From positions 1-64,000 of the forward strand of contig JANQOW010000133.1 in the NCBI GenBank assembly GCA_028285595.1: a stretch of 64,000 nt of DNA, in the 5' to 3' direction. Under the pieces are notes generated by a model that worked only from the letters and a program-made list of their open reading frames with translations, had not been told where the DNA came from and ran no database searches. The position numbers and the translations under genes were made by a program. This document shows, piece after piece, positions 17,080-25,393 of the stretch (the stretch's first letter is position 1; every line of letters starts with the position of its first letter). The stretch comes from Hyphomicrobiales bacterium. Its GTDB lineage: Bacteria > Pseudomonadota > Alphaproteobacteria > Rhizobiales > CAJQND01.

Positions 17080-17943
17080 CTATGCGACCAACTCTGTGAT
17101 GAATTTCGTCAAATTGACACTCCCCTTTTTCGCGTCAGCATCGAGAAAATGAATGCGCCCGTTGTTTATGCTCTCGTGCATCTCCGCAATGGCCTCAGCT
17201 GATTGCTGAGAAAGGCCGCTTTGTTTGAGCTGGTCGACCCAAGCCTCTTGCGGCACGGGCACTGGGGTGATCTGACGATTAAGCGCGCTGGAAAGTGCTG
17301 AGGCGATGTCTTCAGCAGAGTACTGCTCGGCGCCTTTGAGCTCGACCACCCGATGCCGGACCGTGGGCGGATTGATCAGCGCCTCTGCAACTGCGAGCCC
17401 AATGTCCCTCGTTGCGACCATGTCTATCTTGAAGTCCAGCGGCAAAATCATACTGGGATAAACGCCCTCGTGCATGACTGCCGGCATCATGTCTTGGATG
17501 TTCTCCAGAAAATACCCGGGACGAACGGCAGTCAGAGGAATTGACGCTGCGATGAAGAGCTTTTCGAGGTGCGCGATCGTTGAAATGGGGCCGACTTTGT
17601 CGCCGTGCTGTGCGCCAACCGACGAAAGCACGACAGCATGCGGCAAGCGGGCGGCGGTGGCGGCTTTCACAATCGCTTCTGCACGCTTGAGGCTTTCGCC
17701 GATATAGTCTTCGTTCGTGAGTTCCGGGGGCAGCAGGAAGTATGCTCCGGTGGCGCCCTCAAGAGCTTTGGTCATAGCGGTTATGTCTTGAAGGTCGGCA
17801 GTGGCGACCTCTGCGCCCTTGGCTTTCCAGGGCGATCCCTTTTCTTCGGAGCGCACGATAACGCGGACAGATTGACCTTGGTCAAGCAACGCTTGAGCGA
17901 CGATCGACCCTGTGTTTCCGGTGACGCCTGAGATGACAAACAT
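17080..17943 (-). CDS. NmrA-like NAD(P)-binding protein (atypical SDR)
   Basis: A 287-residue Rossmann-fold protein with the atypical-SDR glycine motif GVTGNTGSIV at residues 6-15 and a following RVIVRSEEKG that should contact the cofactor phosphate. The family includes NmrA redox sensors and NAD(P)H:quinone or azo reductases such as QorB-like proteins. It is divergent from a LysR gene with under 90 bp between them, so the LysR protein probably regulates it in response to an electrophile or aromatic compound, which is inference from arrangement. Confidence 0.85.
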   Translation of the reverse strand: MFVISGVTGNTGSIVAQALLDQGQSVRVIVRSEEKGSPWKAKGAEVATADLQDITAMTKALEGATGAYFLLPPELTNEDYIGESLKRAEAIVKAATAARLPHAVVLSSVGAQHGDKVGPISTIAHLEKLFIAASIPLTAVRPGYFLENIQDMMPAVMHEGVYPSMILPLDFKIDMVATRDIGLAVAEALINPPTVRHRVVELKGAEQYSAEDIASALSSALNRQITPVPVPQEAWVDQLKQSGLSQQSAEAIAEMHESINNGRIHFLDADAKKGSVNLTKFITELVA

Positions 17944-18007
17944 GATTGGTTCTCCTTGTGGGTTTGAGTGATGGGGAGAACCTAGGGGAGGCGATTGAAT
18001 TTATCTA

Positions 18008-18035
18008 ATGCATGTTTTATATCAAATACATGCAT
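18008..18035. promoter_or_regulatory. Inverted repeat at the LysR gene start
   Basis: ATGCATG and CATGCAT form perfect seven-base arms 14 bases apart, the spacing expected for a LysR dimer site. The repeat covers both possible ATG starts of the LysR gene and faces the divergent NmrA-like gene, so autoregulation by occlusion is plausible. Confidence 0.45.
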
Positions 18036-18962
18036 GAAACGAATATAAACAACGTAGATCTGAATCTCTTGAAAGCGCTTGATGCTCTTTTAGAAACAGA
18101 GAGCGTCAGCAAAGCTGCTGTCTGCGTAAACCTCTCTCAACCTGCAATGAGCCGGGCCCTCAATCGTCTACAACATGCCCTCAAAGATCCTTTGCTTGTT
18201 CGCTCGGGTCGCGGAATGGTCCTGACCCCGCGTGGCGAGGCACTGCGGACGCCGGTTCAGGATGCGTTGGGGCAGGTGCGGGGAGTGTTCAAGCCGCATG
18301 TGTTTGATCCCTCAAAAGCGCAAAACCGATTCCGCATCATCGCACCCGACTATCTGGCTCAAATGATAATGCCGCCCGTCCTCGGACAGGCCTTCAACCT
18401 GGCACCGGGGATCCAGATCGGTATGGAAAACCTCTCCGCATCAGGGATTTCAGAGATGTGCGAAGGGAAGGTTTCGCTTGGCTTCGGCGTTGCCCATGAT
18501 GGTCCCGATCTGGAGAATGTTGCCAGCCAGGCGCTCTTTGAAGATCGTCAGGTCTGTCTGGTCCGTAAGGGACATCCCCTGCTGCAAGAAGGAATGACCC
18601 TTAAAGGCTATGCCGCCTCATCACACGCCTTGCTCAGCATTACAGGAAGGGGTGGCAGTCGGATCGATGACGTTTTGACGGAGCATGGCCTAAAGAGGTC
18701 GATCGCCCTCAGGATCACGCACTTTATGACTATAAGCGCGGTGATCGCAGCAACAGATTTGATCATCACGGTGCCGGAACAACTGGCCAAACAGGTGATG
18801 ACTGATGAGCTTATGCTTTTGCCGCTTCCAGAAGAGCTACAAACACCTCCGTTCACTGTGTCGCAAATCTGGCATGAACGTTTTACCCAAGATGCAGCCC
18901 ATCAATGGCTCAGGCGATTGATCAAATCCGCATGTCGGGACCTGTGCTCGTTCCGTGCTTGA
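18030..18962 (+). CDS. LysR-family transcriptional regulator (NodD/PnbR-like)
   Basis: A 310-residue LysR protein. The helix-turn-helix is SVSKAAVCVNLSQPAMSRAL (about residues 26-45), and the effector domain runs from about 90 to the end. The N-terminal form NVDLNLLKALDALLETESVSKAA is typical of the NodD/NahR-like branch that responds to aromatics. I use the ATG at MHETN; a second ATG six codons upstream is possible, and neither has a clear ribosome site. It is divergent from the NmrA-like oxidoreductase, the likely target. Confidence 0.87.
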   Translation: MHETNINNVDLNLLKALDALLETESVSKAAVCVNLSQPAMSRALNRLQHALKDPLLVRSGRGMVLTPRGEALRTPVQDALGQVRGVFKPHVFDPSKAQNRFRIIAPDYLAQMIMPPVLGQAFNLAPGIQIGMENLSASGISEMCEGKVSLGFGVAHDGPDLENVASQALFEDRQVCLVRKGHPLLQEGMTLKGYAASSHALLSITGRGGSRIDDVLTEHGLKRSIALRITHFMTISAVIAATDLIITVPEQLAKQVMTDELMLLPLPEELQTPPFTVSQIWHERFTQDAAHQWLRRLIKSACRDLCSFRA

Positions 18963-19055
18963 CGTTTTTTGACCACTTCAGCACTTGCAGGCGGGAGTTT
19001 GCTCATTGCAAACTGGACGAACGCTTGAGACTGAACCCTGGAGTTGGAGGCGGCG

Positions 19056-19595
19056 ATGGCACAAACCGAGGACACGGCATTTGATCTGGAAGCGCTGGTC
19101 GCTGAACTGAAATCCGCAAGCCGCTCTGGGAACGCCGCAACAGAAATGCGATCCATTATGGACCAGGCGTTTTCAGACCCTGAGAACGTGGCAAGACACA
19201 TTCCTGAATTTGCCGAAGATGACACGGTGATTTATGAAGATGATCACCTTTCCATCTGGCATTGCAGATTTCAGCCAGGCGACCCGGTGCCCCCGCACGA
19301 TCATCAAGTCTCAGCGATCATCGGCATCTATGCTGGGGTGGAAAGAAACGCCTTCTACAAGAGCAACGATGGCGGCATCGAGCACAGTTCGGACGTCATG
19401 CTCGGCCCAGGAGAGGTCCTCTCAATTGGCCCATCTGCGATTCATTCGGTTGAATGTGCCAGTGAAGAACCATCATGCGGTATCCACGTCTATGGTGGCC
19501 CGCTCACGCGGATTGAGCGGAACCTCTTCGACCTTGAAGCCGGAGAACGAATGGCGTTTACCGACGAGGCCTACGAGCGGCTGAAAGGTGCGTAG
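19056..19595 (+). CDS. Cupin-fold cysteine dioxygenase-like protein
   Basis: A 179-residue double-stranded beta-helix protein. Cupin metal ligands are visible in PPHDHQVSAIIGIYAG (two His) and in SIGPSAIHSVE (third His), with the loop GPLTRIERNLFD near the end. This layout matches the cysteine-dioxygenase superfamily, which uses Fe(II) and oxygen on small thiols. The start is the ATG with GGAGG five bases upstream. It stands between LysR and a convergent AraC gene. The exact thiol substrate is unknown. Confidence 0.75.
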   Translation: MAQTEDTAFDLEALVAELKSASRSGNAATEMRSIMDQAFSDPENVARHIPEFAEDDTVIYEDDHLSIWHCRFQPGDPVPPHDHQVSAIIGIYAGVERNAFYKSNDGGIEHSSDVMLGPGEVLSIGPSAIHSVECASEEPSCGIHVYGGPLTRIERNLFDLEAGERMAFTDEAYERLKGA

Positions 19596-19604
19596 CCCGG
19601 CAAC

Positions 19605-20618
19605 CTACCTTCGGTATGATCCCGGTGTCCGGTTGGTCCACCTTCGAAAAGCCCGATGAAAGTTTGCCGGAGCCGAGAATCCGGTATCAAAGGCGATCTG
19701 CTCGACACTGTCGCGCCCTCTTTGAAGGGCACGAATGGCGATATCTCGGCGCAGCGCGTCTTTGATATCCTGAAAAGTTGTCCCTTCATCTTTGAGCCGC
19801 CGGTTCAGTGTGCGAGGCGTCATTTGCAGTGCTCTGGCGGCGTCAGGTAGCTGGCAGGTTTGCCAGGTCGCGCTGTAAAGAAACGCGCGCACACGCAAAC
19901 TGTTCGTGTGAGCACGCGAACTGGTGAAGATCCAGTCAAGCGGCGCCCGCTTAAGAAACACTGCCGCCTCAGAGGCGCTGCGCGCGATCGGGGTGGGGAA
20001 CTGGTGTGGGTCGAAAAGGATACCGGTTTGCGGTGCTGCGAACTCCACGGGGCACGGAAAAACAACCGCATAGTCAGCCGCGAAATGTGGCCTGGAGAAC
20101 GAAAAACGTACGGCCTTAACCGGTATCTCGGAGCCTCCCAACCAGGACAGTAAGCCATGCGCCAGCTTCAGGATCAGCATATGGCCGAAACGCTGAGGGC
20201 GCGTTTCGGAACTGTAAGGAATTAGGGCAAGTTCCACCTGCTCAGGGTCGCTGCGCAGATCCAGATGAAAATCGTCCAAAAGCAAATTCCAGAACGTGGA
20301 GAATCGGAAAAGCGCCGAATTCAGGCTACTTGCTTCGCGTTGAACGGTTACGAGATGTTGTAGAGCGCGGGGCCGGATTTTGCGGCTCCAAAGACCCATC
20401 ATCTCGTCTCCGGTCTCAGGCGCCGCAAGCTGGTAGAGCCCGGCAATCTCGTTCAGCGTAACGCGCTGTGTGGGGGCCATTGAGCCAACCGGGAGGCCTG
20501 AGCGCTCCAGCAATGACTGCATGACGTCGGGCGTACAGCGCGAGCGTAGGGCTTCCAGCCAATCCTCAATGAATCCAGCGGAAACGGTTGTCAGCGAGAT
20601 GGGATCGTTGCCAGTCAC
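19605..20618 (-). CDS. AraC-family regulator with arabinose-binding-type N-terminal domain
   Basis: A 337-residue regulator. Residues about 20-200 match the N-terminal domain shared by OruR/VirS-type AraC proteins, and residues about 240-335 hold the two helix-turn-helix units (LPDAARALQMTPRTLNRRL and VEQIAFDTGFSAPANFHR). It is divergent from the acyl-CoA dehydrogenase/crotonase pair with 117 bp between, and a direct repeat spaced two helical turns lies in that gap. It probably controls that pair. Confidence 0.9.
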   Translation of the reverse strand: MTGNDPISLTTVSAGFIEDWLEALRSRCTPDVMQSLLERSGLPVGSMAPTQRVTLNEIAGLYQLAAPETGDEMMGLWSRKIRPRALQHLVTVQREASSLNSALFRFSTFWNLLLDDFHLDLRSDPEQVELALIPYSSETRPQRFGHMLILKLAHGLLSWLGGSEIPVKAVRFSFSRPHFAADYAVVFPCPVEFAAPQTGILFDPHQFPTPIARSASEAAVFLKRAPLDWIFTSSRAHTNSLRVRAFLYSATWQTCQLPDAARALQMTPRTLNRRLKDEGTTFQDIKDALRRDIAIRALQRGRDSVEQIAFDTGFSAPANFHRAFRRWTNRTPGSYRR

Positions 20619-20633
20619 CGGCGAACCTCACTT

Positions 20634-20678
20634 TTTGGCGTAATCCGATAATGATTTGGCAAAAAATGAGCTTATCGG
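20634..20678. promoter_or_regulatory. Candidate AraC operator in divergent promoter
   Basis: TTTGGC occurs at 20634 and again at 20655, 21 bp apart, as expected for two AraC half-sites on one helix face. An inverted pair CCGATAA/TTATCGG (20645 and 20672) overlaps it. The elements lie between the AraC gene and the acyl-CoA dehydrogenase gene. Confidence 0.4.
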
Positions 20679-20735
20679 CAAGTCATATGCGCACTAGATG
20701 ACGCAAAGCCATAACCATCGTCAAGGAGCCTTGGC

Positions 20736-22499
20736 ATGTCGTACCAGCCACCTGTGCGGGATTTGATGTTTTGCATTGAACACCTGTCCCATTGGGACAA
20801 GGTGTCCGCGATGGAGGTTTATTCCGACGTCGACCTGCCCGATATCGAGGCTGTTCTGGAAGGCTATGCCCGGTTCTGCGGCGAGCGGATTGCGCCCTTA
20901 TCCCATGTCAGCGATGAGCTTGGTGCAACGTTCGACAATGGCCGCGTGTCCATGCCCGAGGGGGACGTGGAGGCCTATGCGCAGTTTGTGGAGATGGGCT
21001 GGCAGGCTCTCATTCATCCGCCTGAATATGGCGGGATGGGATTGCCTCGGGTGGTTGGTGCGGCTGGGGTTGAGATGCTGAACGCTTCTGACATGAGCTT
21101 CGGTCTTTGTCCGCTCCTCACCGATGGGGCGATCGAGGCGCTTTTGCTCACCGGTTCCGACGAGCAGAAAGAGACCTATCTGGAGCCGCTCATCGCCGGA
21201 CGTTGGTCCGGCACGATGAACCTGACCGAGCCGCAAGCCGGCAGCGATTTGGGACGCGTCGCAACGAAAGGGGTGCGGCGCGGCAATGGGAGCTATGGCA
21301 TCTCCGGGACCAAGATCTTCATCACCTATGGCTCTCATGACCTGACCGAGAACATCATCCATCTTGTGCTAGCCCGCACACCTGACGCGCCGGCCGGGCC
21401 CAAGGGCCTCAGTCTCTTCATTGTGCCGCAAAAGTTGGTGGATGCAGACGGAACCCCGGGGACCGAGAACGCTGTCAACTGCCTCAGCATCGAACACAAG
21501 CTGGGGGTTCGGGCAAGTCCCACGGCCGTGCTGGAATACAAGGACGCCACCGGCTTTCTCATTGGTGAGGAAAACCGTGGCCTGGAATACATGTTCATCA
21601 TGATGAACGCGGCGCGCTTTGCAGTGGGTGTACAGGGGATTGCGACCTCTGATCGGGCCTATCAACGGGCGCTCGCATATGCCCGCGACCGGGTGCAAAG
21701 CCGTCCGGTGAATGGCTCGGCCAAAGATGCGGTGGCCATCATTGAGCACCCGGACGTGCGCAGGATGTTGTTGCGGATGCGGTCACTGACCGAGGGTGGG
21801 CGGGCTATGGCCGCCGCTGTGGCGGGTTTGCTTGATCTGGCACATCGCAACGAAGATCCGGATACGATGGCATTGGTTGAGTTTATGGTGCCGTTGGTCA
21901 AAGCCTTTTGTTCTGAACGCGCGGTAGAGGTTGCCTCGCTTGGCGTGCAGATCCATGGCGGCATGGGCTTCATTGAGGAGACCGGAGCAGCTCAGCACTA
22001 TCGTGATGCTCGCATCTTGCCGATCTACGAAGGCACGACCGCCATCCAGGCGAACGATCTTCTGGGCCGCAAGGTGATGCGCGACGGGGGCGAAACCGCT
22101 CGCCGCTTTGCAGCAAGGATAACGGAAACCGAGGATGCACTGGCCCAAGGTTGCGCCACCGCGCAAACGATTGGTGCGGCACTGACGCAGGCTCGGGCCG
22201 CGTTTGAAACGTCCCTGGATTGGATGCTCGACACCAGCCGGAAAGACATTGATGCGGCCTTCGCGGGATCTGTGCCGTTTCTGATGCTGGCTGGAACGCT
22301 CGCCGCAGGCTGGAAACTGGCCAAAGGCGCACTTGCCGCGGAGACTAGCCGGCAAGCTGGCCAAGACGTGGAGTTCATGACCCAAAAGATCGCCACGGCG
22401 TTGTTCTTTGCGCAGCATATTCTGCCCGAATGCAGCTCCGAACAGATCCGCATCGTCCACGGCTCGCGCAGCCTCCTAGATGCGGCATTCCCCGAATAA
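20736..22499 (+). CDS. Acyl-CoA dehydrogenase (DmdC-like)
   Basis: A 587-residue flavoprotein of the longer acyl-CoA dehydrogenase class. FAD and substrate motifs are present: TMNLTEPQAGSDLG (about 165-178), the VQIHGGMGFIEETG signature (about 405-418) and the IYEGTTAIQANDLLGRK segment after it. Length and the N-terminal HLSHWDKVSAMEVYSDVD style fit 3-methylmercaptopropionyl-CoA dehydrogenase (DmdC) and relatives from marine bacteria. It is followed after 21 bp by a crotonase. A DMSP-derived thioether acyl-CoA is one possible substrate; a branched or ordinary acyl-CoA cannot be excluded. Confidence 0.9.
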   Translation: MSYQPPVRDLMFCIEHLSHWDKVSAMEVYSDVDLPDIEAVLEGYARFCGERIAPLSHVSDELGATFDNGRVSMPEGDVEAYAQFVEMGWQALIHPPEYGGMGLPRVVGAAGVEMLNASDMSFGLCPLLTDGAIEALLLTGSDEQKETYLEPLIAGRWSGTMNLTEPQAGSDLGRVATKGVRRGNGSYGISGTKIFITYGSHDLTENIIHLVLARTPDAPAGPKGLSLFIVPQKLVDADGTPGTENAVNCLSIEHKLGVRASPTAVLEYKDATGFLIGEENRGLEYMFIMMNAARFAVGVQGIATSDRAYQRALAYARDRVQSRPVNGSAKDAVAIIEHPDVRRMLLRMRSLTEGGRAMAAAVAGLLDLAHRNEDPDTMALVEFMVPLVKAFCSERAVEVASLGVQIHGGMGFIEETGAAQHYRDARILPIYEGTTAIQANDLLGRKVMRDGGETARRFAARITETEDALAQGCATAQTIGAALTQARAAFETSLDWMLDTSRKDIDAAFAGSVPFLMLAGTLAAGWKLAKGALAAETSRQAGQDVEFMTQKIATALFFAQHILPECSSEQIRIVHGSRSLLDAAFPE

Positions 22500-22520
22500 T
22501 TCCCCAGAAGGACAAGACCA

Positions 22521-23330
22521 ATGCATGACGTCGTGAACCCAGCCAACTACGAAAATCTCGCTATCTCCGAGCGTGAGAACGGGCTGTATGTGGTGACCCT
22601 CAACCGTCCGACCAAGCGCAATGCCCTTGATATTGCGACAATCGAAGAGCTGATCCGCTTCTTCAGTGGCGCGCGCTTGGCCGGGGTTAAGGCCGTTTTG
22701 CTGGCGGCTGAAGGCGATCACTTCTGTGCGGGTCTTGATCTTGTTGAGCATTGGAAGGCCGATCGAAGCCCCGATGATTTTATGCATGTGTGCCTGAGGT
22801 GGCACGAGGCATTCAACAAGATGGAATATGGCGGCGTGCCGATCATTGCCGCGCTGAAGGGTGCGGTTGTGGGCGGTGGGCTGGAATTGGCCAGTGCAGC
22901 CCATGTGCGGGTCATCGATCCGGGCACCTACTTCGCATTGCCTGAAGGCCAGCGCGGGATCTTCACCGGGGGCGGGGCGACCATCCGGGTGTCGGACATG
23001 ATCGGCAAGTACCGCATGATCGACATGATCCTGACGGGCCGCGTTTATCAGGGCCAGGAGGCCGTCGATCTGGGACTGGCGCAATATATCACTGAGGAGG
23101 GCGGCAGCTTCGATAAGGCGATGGAGATTGCGGAGAAAGTTGCACAGAACTTACCCCTGACGAACTTCGCCATCTGTTCGGCCGTGAGCCATTTGAACAA
23201 TATGTCCGGCATGGACGCCGCCTATGCCGAAGCGGTGGTGGCTGGGGTCGTCAACACCCAGCCTGCTGCCCGTGCGCGGCTCGAGGCGTTTGCGAACAAG
23301 ACTGCCGCGCGCGTGCGGCCAAACAGCTAA
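22521..23330 (+). CDS. Crotonase/enoyl-CoA hydratase family protein
   Basis: A 269-residue crotonase. The oxyanion-hole segments are HFCAGLDL (about 69-76) and [12 protein letters not shown] (about 115-126), and a second glutamate lies in LPEGQRG (about 141-147), giving the two-Glu pair of hydratases. It is co-transcribed with the acyl-CoA dehydrogenase and should act on that enzyme's enoyl-CoA product. By analogy with DmdC-DmdD, hydration and hydrolysis of an enoyl thioether is possible but not shown. AGAAGGA precedes the ATG. Confidence 0.9.
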   Translation: MHDVVNPANYENLAISERENGLYVVTLNRPTKRNALDIATIEELIRFFSGARLAGVKAVLLAAEGDHFCAGLDLVEHWKADRSPDDFMHVCLRWHEAFNKMEYGGVPIIAALKGAVVGGGLELASAAHVRVIDPGTYFALPEGQRGIFTGGGATIRVSDMIGKYRMIDMILTGRVYQGQEAVDLGLAQYITEEGGSFDKAMEIAEKVAQNLPLTNFAICSAVSHLNNMSGMDAAYAEAVVAGVVNTQPAARARLEAFANKTAARVRPNS

Positions 23331-23350
23331 GGGGGCGGTTTGGATGCCAA

Positions 23351-23368
23351 CGCGCACCTCGGTGCGCG
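23351..23368 (+). terminator. Short hairpin between convergent genes
   Basis: CGCGCACC-TC-GGTGCGCG is a perfect palindromic hairpin in the 75-bp gap between the crotonase and the convergent alpha/beta hydrolase. It lacks a T run on either side, so it is a weak intrinsic terminator at best. Confidence 0.4.
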
Positions 23369-23405
23369 CGAGCAGCCTTGCTGAACCGACGCCGTTTCGA
23401 GAGCG

Positions 23406-24215
23406 CTAGAGTGCGTTGAGCAGTGATCCCAGCAAAGCCGCCGGCGCGTCTTCATGAACGATATGCGACGCATCCTCTATGGGCGTGAAGCTCTTTGCCT
23501 TTAATAGCTCCTGCACCTCGCGACCCTGTTCAGAGGGGATGAACGTATCTCGCATCCCCCATGTTATATGCACATCAAAATCGGGGGCATGATAGAGCTT
23601 TTGCGCTTCCGAGATATTGGCCAGATTTGCTTGGGCGATCTGTTGGTAGAAGGCCGTCTGGCCAGCTTCGCCGGACCAAGGTTCAAAATACATTTGAGCT
23701 GAGTCCTCGCGCAACGGGTAATGCGCTGCGGCCTGAATGTACGCCCGAAAGAGCGCTTCATGCGCGTAGTGCGGCAGGCCCGCGAAAGCCGGTTCATGGT
23801 TGGCGACATGGGCGTAGAACGGAGAGCCCGATGGCAACACGGCAACCGCATTCACAAGATGCAGCTTAGAGAAGTCGATGCCGTTGATGAAATGACCGCG
23901 CAGCGCACATAAGCCACCGAAATCGTGGCCAACCACCTGTGGACGCTTAAGGCCCCAATCACCAATCAAGGCTTCCAGGAGATCGCTTTGCACAGATTCC
24001 GTCACAGACTGATTGGGATTCTTCTCGGATAGGCCTGTGCCTAGCATATCGAAGTAGAAGACTTGATGGGTCTTCGCCAACCAAGGTGCAATGGCCCGCC
24101 ATGCCTGTGCGGACCATGGAAACCCGTGGATTAAGACGATGGGCTCGCCTGTTCCGATTGATCCCCAGGCTACCGACTGTCCATTGTAGAAAAACCGTTC
24201 ATTCAGCTTTAACAT
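23406..24215 (-). CDS. Alpha/beta-hydrolase (epoxide hydrolase/dehalogenase-like)
   Basis: A 269-residue alpha/beta hydrolase. The oxyanion segment HGFPWSAQAW is near residues 30-39; the nucleophile elbow is VGHDFGG with Asp (about residue 96) in place of Ser, as in epoxide hydrolases and haloalkane dehalogenases; a candidate acid is in WGMRDTFIP and the catalytic His in DASHIVHED. An Asp nucleophile points to C-O or C-halogen cleavage rather than ester hydrolysis. It is divergent from an ArsR-type regulator with 51 bp between, so probably regulated by it. Confidence 0.87.
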   Translation of the reverse strand: MLKLNERFFYNGQSVAWGSIGTGEPIVLIHGFPWSAQAWRAIAPWLAKTHQVFYFDMLGTGLSEKNPNQSVTESVQSDLLEALIGDWGLKRPQVVGHDFGGLCALRGHFINGIDFSKLHLVNAVAVLPSGSPFYAHVANHEPAFAGLPHYAHEALFRAYIQAAAHYPLREDSAQMYFEPWSGEAGQTAFYQQIAQANLANISEAQKLYHAPDFDVHITWGMRDTFIPSEQGREVQELLKAKSFTPIEDASHIVHEDAPAALLGSLLNAL

Positions 24216-24249
24216 GGGTTTCGTGCCGTATAAATTAGGTATATAGCAG

Positions 24250-24259
24250 AATAGCTATT
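24250..24259. promoter_or_regulatory. Palindrome between hydrolase and ArsR genes
   Basis: AATAGCTATT is a perfect ten-base palindrome within the 51-bp divergent gap and just before the ArsR start. The short AT-rich palindrome is a candidate operator for the ArsR-type protein next door. Confidence 0.35.
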
Positions 24260-24266
24260 TAGATAT

Positions 24267-24587
24267 ATGACTAATAGAACCGACCAAGTCAAGGCTCTTG
24301 CAAACGACACTCGCCTTGAGATGCTCCGGCTTTTGGATGAGCCCGGCGTCCATTTTTCAAAGCAAGAATCTGCCGATCCCGTTGAGATGGGCGTGTGTGT
24401 CCAATTCCTCGCGGAGCATTTTGGCGTCAGTCAGCCCACCATGAGCCGGCATGTGGAAGTTCTGAGGCGATCGGAGTTTTTGGTGACCAAACGGCATCAG
24501 AACTGGACCTACTGTTCACGAAATGAGCCAGCCCTTGCGGACTATGCTGAATGGTTAAAGGGCACCTTGAACATTAAAGGGATCTGA
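24267..24587 (+). CDS. ArsR-family winged-helix regulator
   Basis: A 106-residue ArsR-type repressor. It begins with VKALANDTRLEMLRLLDE (about 8-25), and the recognition region reads FGVSQPTMSRHVEVLRR (about 52-68) followed by the beta-wing VTKRHQNWTYCSRN. The metal-site ELCVCDL motif of arsenic sensors is absent; two cysteines (in GVCVQ and YCSRN) remain. It is likely a non-metal sensor for the divergent hydrolase gene. Confidence 0.85.
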   Translation: MTNRTDQVKALANDTRLEMLRLLDEPGVHFSKQESADPVEMGVCVQFLAEHFGVSQPTMSRHVEVLRRSEFLVTKRHQNWTYCSRNEPALADYAEWLKGTLNIKGI

Positions 24588-24689
24588 AAGCGGAAGCTTC
24601 ACGATTGGTCCAAGTGTGCGCTGCGGTTCGGCAGCTGATCCATTAACCGACATCCCTCACATGTCTTGCAATCGACGTGCGGTTCCCAT

Positions 24690-24710
24690 AATATGAACAT
24701 CGTTCATATT
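24690..24710. promoter_or_regulatory. Strong operator-like inverted repeat before membrane-protein gene
   Basis: AATATGAAC-ATC-GTTCATATT is a perfect nine-base inverted repeat, 14 bases before the next start codon and overlapping a possible -10 (CATAAT). Its form resembles operators of ArsR/SmtB and TetR regulators. The regulator is not certain; the nearby ArsR gene lies just upstream. Confidence 0.55.
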
Positions 24711-24724
24711 AAGAGGGTAGTTCC

Positions 24725-25207
24725 ATGTTTTTTATCAGCTCAGTGATCTTCTATTTGTATGTGACGCTGGGCCTTGCCATCTTCTCGATTCTTGATCACC
24801 AGCCGATTGAAGACTTCTACATCATGGCGGCCATTCAAGTTCCGATCGTTGCCTGTTCTTTCCTATCGACTGCGATCCTGGACCGGTTCATCAAGGTATC
24901 CCGTGGCAATGGGGTGTTGCATTTTGTCAAATTCGGTCTCATTGGCGCCGTCGGAACGTTGGTTCTGACGCTTACAATCGATGCGAACGAAGCCTACTTC
25001 ACCGATGTCGGCCTTACCTGGCAAATACAACTGCCCAGCTTCATGATCGGAGCGCTGAACGGCTTGTTCGCAGCTTACATCACTCGCAACAAAGACGACG
25101 GTGATAGTCCAGATTCGCTCCCCTTGTTGCGTGCCGCATGGACCGGCGGTGCCGTTGCTGTCATGCTCGCTCTCACGGCGGTCTATTACTTTGGCTGGGA
25201 GAAATAA
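24725..25207 (+). CDS. Four-helix integral membrane protein, unknown
   Basis: A 160-residue protein with about four hydrophobic segments (residues about 3-22, 32-50, 68-86 and 138-156) and a short polar loop NKDDGDSPD before the last. AAGAGGG lies ahead of the ATG. I do not recognise the family. The perfect inverted repeat at its promoter says that expression is tightly switched. It is monocistronic; the following gene is convergent. Confidence 0.7.
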   Translation: MFFISSVIFYLYVTLGLAIFSILDHQPIEDFYIMAAIQVPIVACSFLSTAILDRFIKVSRGNGVLHFVKFGLIGAVGTLVLTLTIDANEAYFTDVGLTWQIQLPSFMIGALNGLFAAYITRNKDDGDSPDSLPLLRAAWTGGAVAVMLALTAVYYFGWEK

Positions 25208-25393
25208 GCGCCCGGTACTTGTGTACAACGGGGCGTGAAAAATAGTGTCTGGTACGTTGAAGGTCATCTGATGGGGACATATCGGCTGAGGGAGTGGCGC
25301 GGTAAGCTGTCCAAAACCTCTTCCAGAACGCGAATGAGGAGGCGCGACCGTTCGGATTCAACGACGGTTCAGCGAGAAAGGGTCAACCATTCC

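Noticed and set aside
22476-23084. Minus-strand frame of 202 codons
   Set aside because: It is antisense to the crotonase, whose motifs are clear.
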